DNA of 64,000 nt from Acholeplasmataceae bacterium (GTDB lineage: Bacteria > Bacillota_I > Bacilli_A > Acholeplasmatales > Acholeplasmataceae), in assembly GCA_021108415.1 (NCBI GenBank), contig JAIOQX010000002.1, positions 372,001 through 436,000 on the forward strand, read 5' to 3'. Positions 53,265-61,505 of the stretch are shown piece by piece. The translations under genes were made by a program, and so were the position numbers. Position 1 is the first letter of the stretch. Every line of letters starts with the position of its first letter. The notes beneath the pieces are model-generated. The model saw nothing but the letters and a program-made list of their open reading frames with translations, had not been told where the DNA came from and made no database searches.

Positions 53265-54214
53265 TGGAAAAACATACAGACAAATTATTTGATAAAATAG
53301 AAAGCTTCTTTGATAAAAGTGTGCATTTAGCCGAAAAAGGCTTAGATGCATTTTGTCATGTATCAAAGAAATTTTTAAATAATGCAGATAATATCAGCAA
53401 TAGTTTATATGAAAAGATGCATCAGATGTATAAGAATAACGGACATGATCGATTCATACGATATGCATCACTTCCATGGAGCATTACAATACCTGTAGCA
53501 TATAAATATATAACAATGGGTGCATATTCAAGATTACCTATATTTCAACCAGGTATGCACATGATTAGGGCTAAAGTGGGGGGTGGGAAGTCTTTAACAT
53601 CATTTGTATTGGCCGAGATGACGCTACTAGCTACAGCTAATGGATCTTATTTTACTTCACCTGTAGAAAAGCCTCAACTATCAGAAGATGGAAAATATTG
53701 GTATGTGCATCACAGAGTTGTCAATATGAGTGATTATTATAAAGATGGTAAAAAAGTTTTGAATTTTAATACTGATAAATATAAAGATATACATAAAGAT
53801 GAAAGACATCTGCAGTATAATCCACGAATGAATAAAGGTAAAAAATATAATGAATCATTTATCCCCGAGCATGAGGATCATCTATTAATGAGACACGACG
53901 GTATGGAACACATTTACATGTACTCTCAGCATTTGAAACTTGATAGTCAAGACATGACAACAATAACATATATGCATGAGGTCTCAACAAAAAAAGACAT
54001 CCCAATTAAGAGATGGCTTGATAGTGGAGATTTGAAATATATCCCAGTTAAATTGAGATTTGAATCATATACAATAGAACCAAGTTTTGATGGTGCTATG
54101 AAAAGAAAGAAAGTAGCTAAGTTTAATTTACCTGTTCCATACAATGTATTAGAGCGTTACGATACGCTAGCTGAAAGACATAAACATGCTGGATTACCAG
54201 TTGATTACAAATAG
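53261..54214 (+). CDS. Zot/pI-type phage assembly ATPase
   Basis: 317 residues from ATG 53261 behind TAGGGGT. After an amphipathic N part, Walker A 'IRAKVGGGKSLTSFVLAEM' is at about residue 105. A Walker B-like 'IHKDERHLQYNPRM' follows near 190. 'LLMRHDGMEHIYMYSQHLKL' then 'DSQDMTTITYMHEV' matches the Zot stretch where the HxHxG and TQ positions lie. Zot/pI drives extrusion of the filament through the membrane. Most homologues have a membrane span after the ATPase domain; here I see none, and a weak hydrophobic part (about 68-92) precedes the ATPase. Confidence 0.8.
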   Translation: MMEKHTDKLFDKIESFFDKSVHLAEKGLDAFCHVSKKFLNNADNISNSLYEKMHQMYKNNGHDRFIRYASLPWSITIPVAYKYITMGAYSRLPIFQPGMHMIRAKVGGGKSLTSFVLAEMTLLATANGSYFTSPVEKPQLSEDGKYWYVHHRVVNMSDYYKDGKKVLNFNTDKYKDIHKDERHLQYNPRMNKGKKYNESFIPEHEDHLLMRHDGMEHIYMYSQHLKLDSQDMTTITYMHEVSTKKDIPIKRWLDSGDLKYIPVKLRFESYTIEPSFDGAMKRKKVAKFNLPVPYNVLERYDTLAERHKHAGLPVDYK

Positions 54215-54228
54215 GAGGGTTTAAAATT

Positions 54229-54666
54229 ATGATAGATAGTAGTGTAATAGCGGCTTTGAATTTTTTATTGAAAATAGTTTTGTATAGTTTTGCTTTAGCA
54301 TCACCGCTCATTATTTTACAATTAATGATGTATGGCTATGAACATTATAAGAAATGGAAGAAAAAAGAAACCAAAGAAGCTGAGCGTATTATTGTTAAAA
54401 TGAATGAGACGATTACAAAAGATGCACTTGTATGTGATGTATTAGCAAATGAAAAAACTAAGTTACAGCTTGATGTGGAATCATTAGAAAAACGTAGAAA
54501 AGAATTGCAGATTGAGATAGGTGAACCTGTTGAAGAAATCCTCGAAGAAAAGCAAGACTTAAAGGATCTAAATGTTAAGCAGTTGAAGAAACTTGCAAAG
54601 GCTCAAAACATTAAAAGATACTCTAAATTAAATAAAGCTGAACTGCTAAAAACTCTTGGCTCTTAA
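54229..54666 (+). CDS. Membrane-anchored coiled-coil protein with SAP/Rho-N-like end
   Basis: 145 residues. An N-terminal membrane span (about 8-35) precedes a coiled coil (about 38-108, Lys/Glu-rich). The C-terminal 35 residues 'LKDLNVKQLKKLAKAQNIKR' and 'YSKLNKAELLKTLG' look like a SAP or Rho-N type helix-extended-loop-helix that binds nucleic acid. A membrane-tied DNA-binding protein next to Zot could bring the genome to the export site. The domain call is by pattern only. AGGAGG precedes the ATG. Confidence 0.65.
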   Translation: MIDSSVIAALNFLLKIVLYSFALASPLIILQLMMYGYEHYKKWKKKETKEAERIIVKMNETITKDALVCDVLANEKTKLQLDVESLEKRRKELQIEIGEPVEEILEEKQDLKDLNVKQLKKLAKAQNIKRYSKLNKAELLKTLGS

Positions 54667-54693
54667 ATCGTAAACACATACACGTACGCACGC

Positions 54694-54837
54694 GGGAAAC
54701 GCAATCGTTTACCAGTAAATGAAACTTGCAATATCGTATATATTTATATATACGTATATTCTGTACGTTGATTTTGCGATATCCTCGTTTCCCAATCATC
54801 AAAGAGAAATATTTTTATCCACAAATAATGTGGATTA
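54694..54837. other. Inverted repeats and DnaA-box pair upstream of integrase
   Basis: GGGAAACG (54694-54701) and CGTTTCCC (54786-54793) bracket an AT-rich segment with GTATATA-TTTA-TATATAC. Then TTATCCACA (54815-54823), a perfect DnaA box, faces TGTGGATTA (54829-54837), a one-mismatch box, which together form a hairpin. No gene lies in 54667-54931. It could be an integrase arm region, a terminator for the Zot transcript, or an origin. Confidence 0.5.
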
Positions 54838-54931
54838 TTCCCTCCTAGATTAGTTGTATAATTGTTGTTACGGACTTTAGATATACGTAGTATATTTAAA
54901 TGTTACACAACATTCATGGGAGGATTTAAGA

Positions 54932-55801
54932 ATGAAACTAGAAACAATGATTAATAATTATCTTTTGGAGATTAAGCTTAGATATGCAAATGGCACATAT
55001 CGATTTTATAAATCTCATTTATGGCACTTCTTCAATTATGCTAAGAAGTATGGTATTACTGATACTGATGATGTAGATGCAAACACTATTGTAGACTACA
55101 TTACGCATATGAAAGAAACAAATGCTAATGTTACGATCAACAAAAATATAGGTTGCTTAAAAAGAATGTATAAACAATCTGGTACTTCTTTTGATTATCT
55201 GCAGAACATACAAAAGTTAAAAGAACGATCTAAAACATTTGATGCGATTGAAATGAATGATTATATGCGTATACGTAAGTATATACTTGAGTATCCAGAA
55301 GTCACAACTAATGGGATATTTTATAAATGCTTCCTGGCACTTCTTGCAGATACTGGAGCACGTATCCAGGAGATCATGTTTATTGAAAAGAAAAATGTAA
55401 ACTTAGAAACACAAGAGATCTTATTAACTCATACAAAGACTAAGGAAGATAGATCAGTTTTCTTTACAGATAAATTATCAAAAGATATTATAAAGAAAAT
55501 GCTCAAAGTAAAATCAGATCATAAATACTTATTACACAATATTGATAAAAATAGACAATCAAATTATGATGATATCAGATATATTTTAAGACAGGTTAAA
55601 AAGCAGCTTAAAATAAAGAAGCTGCATCCACATATGTTTAGGCATACTGTAGCAAGTCATCTCATGGAAACAGGAATGAGCCTAATAAATCTGATGGATA
55701 TTTTAGGACATAAAAATCTTGAAACTACTAAAAGATATTTACACATGTCAAAAAAGCATATGAAAAAATCATATAACGATAAGATGGATACTCTAAACTA
55801 A
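54932..55801 (+). CDS. int: Tyrosine recombinase, phage integrase
   Basis: 289 residues. An N-terminal SAM-like core-binding domain (about 1-85) precedes the catalytic domain with Arg in 'ADTGARIQEIMF' (about 145), 'HPHMFRHTVASHLMETG' (about 230, HxxR), 'LGHKNLETTKRYLHM' (about 260, His and nucleophile Tyr). It is a small XerC/D-like integrase, fitting insertion into the tRNA-Arg gene, whose core lies 1.3 kb downstream. GGGAGG precedes the ATG. Its stop overlaps the convergent repressor gene. Confidence 0.95.
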   Translation: MKLETMINNYLLEIKLRYANGTYRFYKSHLWHFFNYAKKYGITDTDDVDANTIVDYITHMKETNANVTINKNIGCLKRMYKQSGTSFDYLQNIQKLKERSKTFDAIEMNDYMRIRKYILEYPEVTTNGIFYKCFLALLADTGARIQEIMFIEKKNVNLETQEILLTHTKTKEDRSVFFTDKLSKDIIKKMLKVKSDHKYLLHNIDKNRQSNYDDIRYILRQVKKQLKIKKLHPHMFRHTVASHLMETGMSLINLMDILGHKNLETTKRYLHMSKKHMKKSYNDKMDTLN

Positions 55802-56028
55802 TCTTCTAGTTGGTCCATTGCAACAACATATGATCCCTTGATACCAAATAAATCATTAGGTGTACATTTGAATAATTCACACATTTGGAGGATTCTATCT
55901 CCATTTGGAAATGAAACTCCATTTTCCCAAGCCCAGTATCCTTGCTGTGATATATCTAGCAATCTAGCAATATCTCTTTGGCTCAGTTTTAACTTTTCTC
56001 TGTACTCCTTTAGTTTTAGTACTATCAT
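55798..56028 (-). CDS. Xre-family repressor of the prophage
   Basis: 76 residues. The helix-turn-helix is 'LSQRDIARLLDISQQGYWAW' (about 14-33), followed by 'ENGVSFPNGDRILQMCELFK' and 'CTPNDLFGIKG', the standard Cro/CI-like domain. GGAGG precedes the ATG. Divergent from the gene at 56200 with a 170-bp operator region between, it is the likely lysogeny repressor. Confidence 0.92.
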   Translation of the reverse strand: MIVLKLKEYREKLKLSQRDIARLLDISQQGYWAWENGVSFPNGDRILQMCELFKCTPNDLFGIKGSYVVAMDQLED

Positions 56029-56055
56029 AGACTAAACCTCCTTAAATTTGATTTT

Positions 56056-56134
56056 GACAGTAAATAATTGTATTTATCCTTGACAATAATCTACTGTTGG
56101 TTTAAAATACATCTAAAGACAACTATTTACTGTC
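56056..56134. promoter_or_regulatory. Operator pair of the prophage switch
   Basis: GACAGTAAATAATTG (56056-56070) and CAACTATTTACTGTC (56120-56134) are inverted copies of one another, one mismatch in 15. They flank the rightward promoter. A half-match CTACTGTTG lies between them. They are the probable binding sites of the Xre repressor. Confidence 0.75.
56080..56108 (+). promoter_or_regulatory. Rightward promoter of the switch region
   Basis: TTGACA (56080-56085), 17-bp spacer, TAAAAT (56103-56108). It lies between the two operator copies and reads toward the gene at 56200. Confidence 0.75.
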
Positions 56135-56199
56135 ATTTGGTTTAAAAATTAATCCTGGATAAATTATGTCGTTACCAGGATAGATATGTGGGTTTGATT

Positions 56200-56466
56200 A
56201 TGAAAAAATTGATGATCGATGTATTCAAAAAGAATAAATTGGGCTACAGTGTTGCATTTCTAACAGTATTAATACTGTCATATGGATTTGGGACTTTAAT
56301 CCCCTTCAACATTTCTGTGATGATTCCATTCATATCCACATTCGTCATATTAACAATATTCTGGACAATTTGTGAAATTAAGAAACAGCAAGACCAAAAG
56401 AAACTTATTAAAACAGTAAAATCGATGCTTAAAGATGAAGAACATTTAAAACCTCGAATTTACTAG
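56200..56466 (+). CDS. Two-span membrane protein under control of the prophage switch
   Basis: 88 residues starting MKKLMIDVFKKNKLGYSVAF, with spans at about 16-35 and 41-62 and a Lys-rich tail 'KKQQDQKKLIKTVKSMLKDE'. The ATG at 56200 is favoured over a GTG at 56188. It is the only gene directly behind the operator-controlled rightward promoter. Its role is unknown; immunity or superinfection control is possible. Confidence 0.6.
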   Translation: MKKLMIDVFKKNKLGYSVAFLTVLILSYGFGTLIPFNISVMIPFISTFVILTIFWTICEIKKQQDQKKLIKTVKSMLKDEEHLKPRIY

Positions 56467-56987
56467 TTTTCAAGAAAATCACGACACTCATCAAAAAAAT
56501 TAAATAAACAGTCTTCAAAAATTTTGTTTTTTGCTTCAAATTTTATACCTAAAAAATTATTTGAGTTAGAATAATTTACTGACATTAGCAGTTCCTTCCA
56601 TGCCAATATCACTTCAGCCATTTCAGAATATAAATTTTTTGGTATTCTGTAAATTGTTTTATGAAAATGTTCTTTTCTCAACAATATGATCACATCAACT
56701 AATTCATCAATAGATTTGATAAATTGTTTATTACTTTCTTCGGTTGCCGGATTAATCAATTTATAGTCTGAAACAATATTAATGAGTTCACGATGAACCA
56801 GTAAAAATGAATCTGTTATAACTTCGATCAGTTCTTGTGCAATTTTCTTCTTTTCTTTAGTATCAATACGATCATTTCGTATCTTATCTGAAAACATGAG
56901 TACTAACGGTGAAATAGTAGCCCCAAGAAGAACTGCTGTTGCAGTAATAATTGAAGTAATAGCAGTATCAGTAAGCATGATATACAT
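56463..56987 (-). CDS. Accessory membrane-anchored protein near the right end
   Basis: 174 residues. One N-terminal span (about 8-32, ITSIITATAVLLGATISPLVLMF) is followed by a long helical, soluble domain with 'KIAQELIEVITDSFLLVHRE' and 'AEVILAWKELLMSVN'. GGGGG stands eight bases before the ATG. It lies on the opposite strand, tail to tail with the previous gene, next to the att core, a usual place for cargo expressed from the lysogen. No family recognised. Confidence 0.65.
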   Translation of the reverse strand: MYIMLTDTAITSIITATAVLLGATISPLVLMFSDKIRNDRIDTKEKKKIAQELIEVITDSFLLVHRELINIVSDYKLINPATEESNKQFIKSIDELVDVIILLRKEHFHKTIYRIPKNLYSEMAEVILAWKELLMSVNYSNSNNFLGIKFEAKNKIFEDCLFNFFDECRDFLEN

Positions 56988-57024
56988 CAATTAATCCCCC
57001 TTTTTAATTAAAAGATAAATAAAA

Positions 57025-57054
57025 CCATGACATATCATAGGTGCAATGTCATGG
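57025..57054 (-). terminator. Phage-borne terminator placed to end the restored tRNA-Arg transcript
   Basis: CCATGACAT...ATGTCATGG is a perfect 9-bp stem with a 12-nt loop. On the minus strand it is followed by TTTTATTTATC. It lies 13 bp past the CCA end of the att core. At the right end of the prophage, where the tRNA gene is rebuilt, it would replace the host terminator at 44090-44120. Confidence 0.6.
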
Positions 57055-57067
57055 CTGTAATTCTATA

Positions 57068-57113
57068 GTGGCGTTGCAAGAGGGATTCGAACCCCCGACC
57101 GACGGCTTAGAAG
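57068..57113 (-). tRNA. 3' half of tRNA-Arg(UCU) at the junction of the two prophage copies
   Basis: Identical in all 46 bases to 44127-44172 and again without a 5' half. It marks the copy boundary and shows that the phage attP core contains this tRNA segment. Not a functional tRNA. Confidence 0.92.
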
Positions 57114-57130
57114 ACCTTTACATATCAACA

Positions 57131-57154
57131 GCACCTGAAAAGGTGTTTTTTTTA
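57131..57154 (+). terminator. Left-end phage terminator, copy 2
   Basis: Same CACCTGAAAAGGTG hairpin and T8 as at 44190-44213. It separates transcription of copy 1 from copy 2. Confidence 0.85.
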
Positions 57155-57171
57155 TTAAATGAGGTAAAAAT

Positions 57172-57396
57172 ATGACTCTAGAAATGATAAGAAAAAAAGT
57201 ACTTGCAGAAATGGAACTTTATCCGACATTTGGTTATATCAGAATATATACATTTGTATATAATCATGTATGTAATATGGATGAAAACCTTACAGACTCA
57301 TTTATGTTATCTAATCATGTTAAATTAACAATCCAAGAATTAAAAAAAGTAAAGTTGTTAGCATTTAGAAACTACAAAAAAAATCTTAAAGCATGA
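57172..57396 (+). CDS. Small phage protein, unknown (copy 2)
   Basis: Identical to the 74-residue protein at 44231-44455, same ribosome site and surroundings. Confidence 0.65.
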   Translation: MTLEMIRKKVLAEMELYPTFGYIRIYTFVYNHVCNMDENLTDSFMLSNHVKLTIQELKKVKLLAFRNYKKNLKA

Positions 57397-57425
57397 TTAT
57401 AGGTAAGTGCTTTTATTAACAGTGT

Positions 57426-57481
57426 TAGTCTTTGAGCACATCTATTTGATCCTATAGTCAGATAGGTGTGCTTAAGGACTA
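57426..57481 (+). promoter_or_regulatory. Long imperfect hairpin, copy 2
   Basis: Second copy of the hairpin at 44485-44540, unchanged. Confidence 0.6.
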
Positions 57482-57511
57482 AAAAAATATACCATATAGG
57501 AGGTAATAAAA

Positions 57512-57706
57512 ATGTCCAAAAAAACCAGTAACAATATTAAAGAGGTACGTGCATCATTGACACGTACAGAAGCTATCAGATCTACAATCGAAAAAGAAAA
57601 CATCTTTAGAAAGAATGACGGATTAGAAAATCAAGAAATACCTATTCACCCAGGACAACTTAGAATGCATCTATTTCCAGTCTTTAATCCTGAGGTGCAA
57701 TCATGA
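57512..57706 (+). CDS. Small basic phage protein (copy 2)
   Basis: Identical to the 64-residue protein at 44571-44765. Confidence 0.65.
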   Translation: MSKKTSNNIKEVRASLTRTEAIRSTIEKENIFRKNDGLENQEIPIHPGQLRMHLFPVFNPEVQS

Positions 57707-58179
57707 GCTACAAGATAAAGAAAACAGTAACATATGAACAATTAGAGTCTAAAGGATATGAAAAATTTGGTACCCATGATCATGCATCAAAAATAATCAA
57801 TGGACTATGTATCATGACTAAACCAAATGATGAAATAATTGGATACATAATGGGATCAAGTACAAATTTCGGAAATATAATTACTTTATCCGATCTACAG
57901 ATAGAAGAAAATATCAAAGACTTAATATCAAGTGGGTATACTGAATTAATCAAAAATAAATGTGAACGTTGTGAAAGTATCGAAACAAATCAAAACTATT
58001 ATATTATCAATGATGATAAATTTTGTGAAGATTGTATTTTAGATGAGCTTGAAAGACTTGGAGATGTAGAGTCTTCTACTACTACAGTTTATTTCTTAGA
58101 AGGAGATTATATTGGTGAAGAAGATGAAGCTATCGATACTTTGATATCAAACGACATTATTGAGAAGGTGTCTTCATGA
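57703..58179 (+). CDS. Phage protein with zinc-ribbon-like Cys pairs (copy 2)
   Basis: Identical to the 158-residue protein at 44762-45238, including both CxxC pairs. Confidence 0.7.
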   Translation: MSYKIKKTVTYEQLESKGYEKFGTHDHASKIINGLCIMTKPNDEIIGYIMGSSTNFGNIITLSDLQIEENIKDLISSGYTELIKNKCERCESIETNQNYYIINDDKFCEDCILDELERLGDVESSTTTVYFLEGDYIGEEDEAIDTLISNDIIEKVSS

Positions 58180-58352
58180 TTACTGTAGAGAGTACAAAGC
58201 TAGCACAAATGTATTTACAAAGAAAAAAAGAAAATCAAACATATGATCTAGATAAAGATGTCATTGAAAATCTAGCTTCATCAGTTTTGATTGATTTAGA
58301 ATTAGAAAAAATAGCAAGTTTTCTAGAGTATGTAGAAGATTGCTGTTATTGA
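58176..58352 (+). CDS. Small phage protein, 58 residues (copy 2)
   Basis: Second copy of 45235-45411. Confidence 0.6.
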   Translation: MITVESTKLAQMYLQRKKENQTYDLDKDVIENLASSVLIDLELEKIASFLEYVEDCCY

Positions 58353-58361
58353 GGTGTAAAC

Positions 58362-58469
58362 ATGATTGAATCAATTATATATATTTTTATAGGTGGAATA
58401 GGTGCATCGATTATACCTTGCTTGATTGTCTATCTAATTAATAGAAAATTGAAAAATATTCAATTATGA
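58362..58469 (+). CDS. 35-residue membrane peptide (copy 2)
   Basis: Second copy of 45421-45528. Confidence 0.5.
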   Translation: MIESIIYIFIGGIGASIIPCLIVYLINRKLKNIQL

Positions 58470-58735
58470 TTAAAAAAATTGAAAGATATTCAATTCACAC
58501 ATTTTTCATAATGAGTATAATACTGTTTATATATCTGATATCGTTTGTACTAATAGAAAAAGATATTGCGAAATATGCCGATACTACATATCCAATAGCA
58601 TCAATTTATTTTACAATTCAATTAATGATCATCATATATGTATATAATCTCTATTTAAAAGGAGCTCTACATGTTAGATTTAAATCAAAGATCAAGTATC
58701 TTAAAATCAGCAAAAGACACGTTATCAAAAAATAA
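58466..58735 (+). CDS. Two-span phage membrane protein (copy 2)
   Basis: Identical to 45525-45794. Confidence 0.6.
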   Translation: MIKKIERYSIHTFFIMSIILFIYLISFVLIEKDIAKYADTTYPIASIYFTIQLMIIIYVYNLYLKGALHVRFKSKIKYLKISKRHVIKK

Positions 58736-58820
58736 AAATCTTGATTGTGAGCAAGTAGCTTACATCTTAAGAGAGTTGTTGAAAAATCTAATTATCAATA
58801 AAGTTAATGTTGTTTATTAA
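58671..58820 (+). CDS. 49-residue overlapping phage protein (copy 2)
   Basis: Second copy of 45730-45879. Confidence 0.55.
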   Translation: MLDLNQRSSILKSAKDTLSKNKNLDCEQVAYILRELLKNLIINKVNVVY

Positions 58821-59078
58821 ATGCCCTTTTGCATTTGATATAAAAGTGATACATCTGACTTAGTCTCCCAGATGTATCACATAAAATTTATTTTCATTTA
58901 TTCCCCCCCTGGTGCTGAGCACCCACCATAAAAGGCTCAATCTCTTTCAAAGTTAGCTTGGTGATCTGTACTATCAGAACCTGACATATTTAAATGAAAT
59001 AGGGCTAGATAATATTTACCAGCCAAGACTATTTATAAATGAAATATCTTATATACCTTTAATAGATTGGAGCAAAGT
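58821..59078 (+). other. Gene-free structured region (copy 2)
   Basis: Same hairpins and C-run as 45880-46137. Confidence 0.5.
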
Positions 59079-59339
59079 ATGAAATACAAAAAATATGTAT
59101 ATGTGATATATTCACAGTCAAAAAAAATGATAATCGGTTTATTTTCGTCTCAAAAAAGACTTCATGACTGGGCTATTGAAAATGAATTGAAAGTTTATAA
59201 TGATTTTTTTTCAAGTAAAATTAGACATGATAATCATTTTTCTAATCGAAATTATGATTTGATTCCAGTTAAAATACCTTTAGATGAAACTTGCGATAAT
59301 TTGTTAGCTGATTACCTTGGAAAAACTAATCAGGATTAA
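59079..59339 (+). CDS. Small phage protein, 86 residues (copy 2)
   Basis: Identical to 46138-46398. Confidence 0.6.
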   Translation: MKYKKYVYVIYSQSKKMIIGLFSSQKRLHDWAIENELKVYNDFFSSKIRHDNHFSNRNYDLIPVKIPLDETCDNLLADYLGKTNQD

Positions 59340-59428
59340 TTTTTGCAAAACTTTACTGCAGAACTATTTTGCAAAAAGTTACCAGGTAAAACAACTTTGC
59401 AAAAAGTTAACGTGTAATTTTTGCAAAA
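59340..59428 (+). repeat. Iteron-like TTTTGCAAAA repeats (copy 2)
   Basis: Same four repeats and spacing as 46399-46487. Confidence 0.7.
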
Positions 59429-59459
59429 TGTATCTATAGATAATGAAAGGATGCATCAT

Positions 59460-59837
59460 ATGAAACGATTTGAAATGTTTAAACATATAACAGTAAAGCA
59501 AATGCTTGAGACATTGCTTACTAAAGAACAGATAGAACAAATTACACCTGATATTACCGAATTCATGAATCACGATCACAAATTACCTATAGAAGTGTTA
59601 AATGTGATCGTTACAAAATCTCTTATCATGACACTTAACAAAGGCAATCTTCCAAATGCAGCTTACATGAGAAAAGTTACTGAAAGCTTTAGAAACCAGG
59701 GAGCAACTAATCTTGCATCTGCAATCTCAAAAATGGATAGAGATAAAGAATTTGCTTTAAAACAAATTAGAACAATGAAGCCAATCGAATGGCTTGATGA
59801 TTATACAAAACAATTAGAACAAATGGAGAATTATTAA
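59460..59837 (+). CDS. Small DnaB/DnaD-like replication protein (copy 2)
   Basis: Identical to 46519-46896. Confidence 0.6.
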   Translation: MKRFEMFKHITVKQMLETLLTKEQIEQITPDITEFMNHDHKLPIEVLNVIVTKSLIMTLNKGNLPNAAYMRKVTESFRNQGATNLASAISKMDRDKEFALKQIRTMKPIEWLDDYTKQLEQMENY

Positions 59838-60514
59838 TGACACAAAACACAGGCTTTATCCTAAATGGTTTACCAATTGAATATTTAAACATCCAAATGA
59901 ATGAACATTATCAAAAAGATAGTGCATTTATTGCTGTCAAAGCTGTAGAGATGTTTTTAATTGAATATAGTCAAACAGGACTCGTAACTTATTCAAATAA
60001 CGAAATTATGAATAGACTAGAGTGTAGTAAAAGAGGACTCCAAATCGCATTGAATCAATTAGAAGCTGTAGACCATAACGGTCATAAAATATATGATATC
60101 ATTGAGCGTACGTATGCTGATCCTGAAAAAAGAAATAGAACTGGAATTAAAGTCAATATTGATACTGCTATTAAATGGCTATCTGCTAAGAATAAGGATG
60201 TTTCTCATTTACAAAGAGGAAACTTGTTTAAGCATTTTGTACATCAATCAGTTATTGTAGTCAGAACATATGCTAAGAAACTCAGAAAAGCAATTGAAGC
60301 AGTAAAGACAGCTAAGAATAAAGCGAAATGGGAAGCCATAATTAATGATTTAAACAATGAGAAAGCTGAACATGAGAGTTATATCAACAAGTGTGTTAAA
60401 AGAGCAAAAAAGGCACTTAAAAAAGGTGTTAAAGAGTTTGCAGATGGTGAACTGAAATCTAGTTACTGGGAAACAGTTATTGGTTTTGGTTTTACACCGC
60501 CTAATCATGCTTAA
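59837..60514 (+). CDS. Winged-helix replication initiator-like protein (copy 2)
   Basis: Identical to 46896-47573. Confidence 0.5.
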   Translation: MTQNTGFILNGLPIEYLNIQMNEHYQKDSAFIAVKAVEMFLIEYSQTGLVTYSNNEIMNRLECSKRGLQIALNQLEAVDHNGHKIYDIIERTYADPEKRNRTGIKVNIDTAIKWLSAKNKDVSHLQRGNLFKHFVHQSVIVVRTYAKKLRKAIEAVKTAKNKAKWEAIINDLNNEKAEHESYINKCVKRAKKALKKGVKEFADGELKSSYWETVIGFGFTPPNHA

Positions 60515-61103
60515 ACTGAATATTTAACCAGGACACAATCCATGTGTCCCTTTAAGCTTTGTTAAAATTGATAAAATCGATCATAAATAAAGACATCTGA
60601 CACAAGGTGTCTTTTTTGATGCTGAAAAATTATATACATTGCATTCGAAAATGTAATAGATTGCCCTCGTGTTTTTGATTGCCCTCGAAAAGGATATCGA
60701 TATCAAGCAGATAAGTTATATCTATATATTTCGTTTGCCCCATAATAATTGGAAGTATCTTTAATTGATAAATCAATTAAATCTACTTCTTATTAAATAA
60801 GGAACGATATTAATGTGTATCAGAAGCTTAGATATAAATCTCGCTAATGATACCGCTATGTTAGCTAAGTTATTTGGGACGATATAAAGGCAAAAGATAA
60901 AACATCCTTAAACCGATAAAGTGCTGTGCACTTTAAACCTGCATGCCTACCTAATCCTTGATAAATCTAAGCTATAATATCCGGTAGGCATGAACTAGTA
61001 CTCATGTTTACTATACTAATCACTTAAAACTCAAAATACGAGGTATATCATATTTTAAAACATAAAAAACTAGAACATCTGCATCATTTAAAAAGGGGGT
61101 TTT
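60515..61103 (+). other. Hairpin-rich intergenic region (copy 2)
   Basis: Same series of direct repeats, palindromes and stems as 47574-48162. Confidence 0.65.
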
Positions 61104-61148
61104 ATGACAACATTGACTTATTATGATAAAAAAATAATAGATACATGA
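61104..61148 (+). CDS. Possible leader peptide before coat gene (copy 2)
   Basis: Second copy of the 14-codon frame at 48163-48207 with the same hairpin over its stop. Confidence 0.45.
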   Translation: MTTLTYYDKKIIDT

Positions 61149-61179
61149 AATGTATCAATTTAAGAAAGGAGAATCCTCT

Positions 61180-61410
61180 ATGACTAAAAAACAAAAGGCT
61201 AAATTTGTTAAGTATGTGATGTTAGCTATCGCAGTTTTCTTTTTAGCTGTTTTAGTGATCCCTCAATTATCAGTTGCAGCTACGGCTCCAGCCTGGTGGA
61301 TTGAAACTCACAACTTCTTTAGTAATTTAGGCTCTAACTTTAAGGAAAACTGGATGCTTTATGTATTTGTTTCAGTTTTAGTTGTTGGCGTTTTGAAGTA
61401 TAAGAAATAA
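61180..61410 (+). CDS. Major coat protein (copy 2)
   Basis: Identical to 48239-48469, with the same ribosome site and downstream terminator. Confidence 0.88.
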   Translation: MTKKQKAKFVKYVMLAIAVFFLAVLVIPQLSVAATAPAWWIETHNFFSNLGSNFKENWMLYVFVSVLVVGVLKYKK

Positions 61411-61427
61411 TTTATACATTGATTGAT

Positions 61428-61451
61428 GGCGACAATTTTTTGTCGCCTTAT
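61428..61451 (+). terminator. Terminator after major coat gene (copy 2)
   Basis: Same GGCGACAA/TTGTCGCC stem as at 48487-48510. Confidence 0.85.
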
Positions 61452-61505
61452 TTTCTCGAATAATAGTATCTGCTATTAAATATATAAAAAACATGGAGGT
61501 TTACA

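Larger units (their letters stand above)
44127..57067 (+). mobile_element. Inovirus-like prophage, copy 1 (complete, 12,941 bp with one att core)
   Basis: The unit runs from the tRNA-Arg core to the next identical core. It contains, in order, small early genes, iteron-like repeats, replication genes, a hairpin-rich region, major coat protein, virion proteins, a Zot/pI-type ATPase, integrase, repressor switch and two accessory genes. The combination of coat protein, terminator, anchored minor proteins and Zot is characteristic of filamentous phages. It is about twice the length of small inoviruses. Confidence 0.9.
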
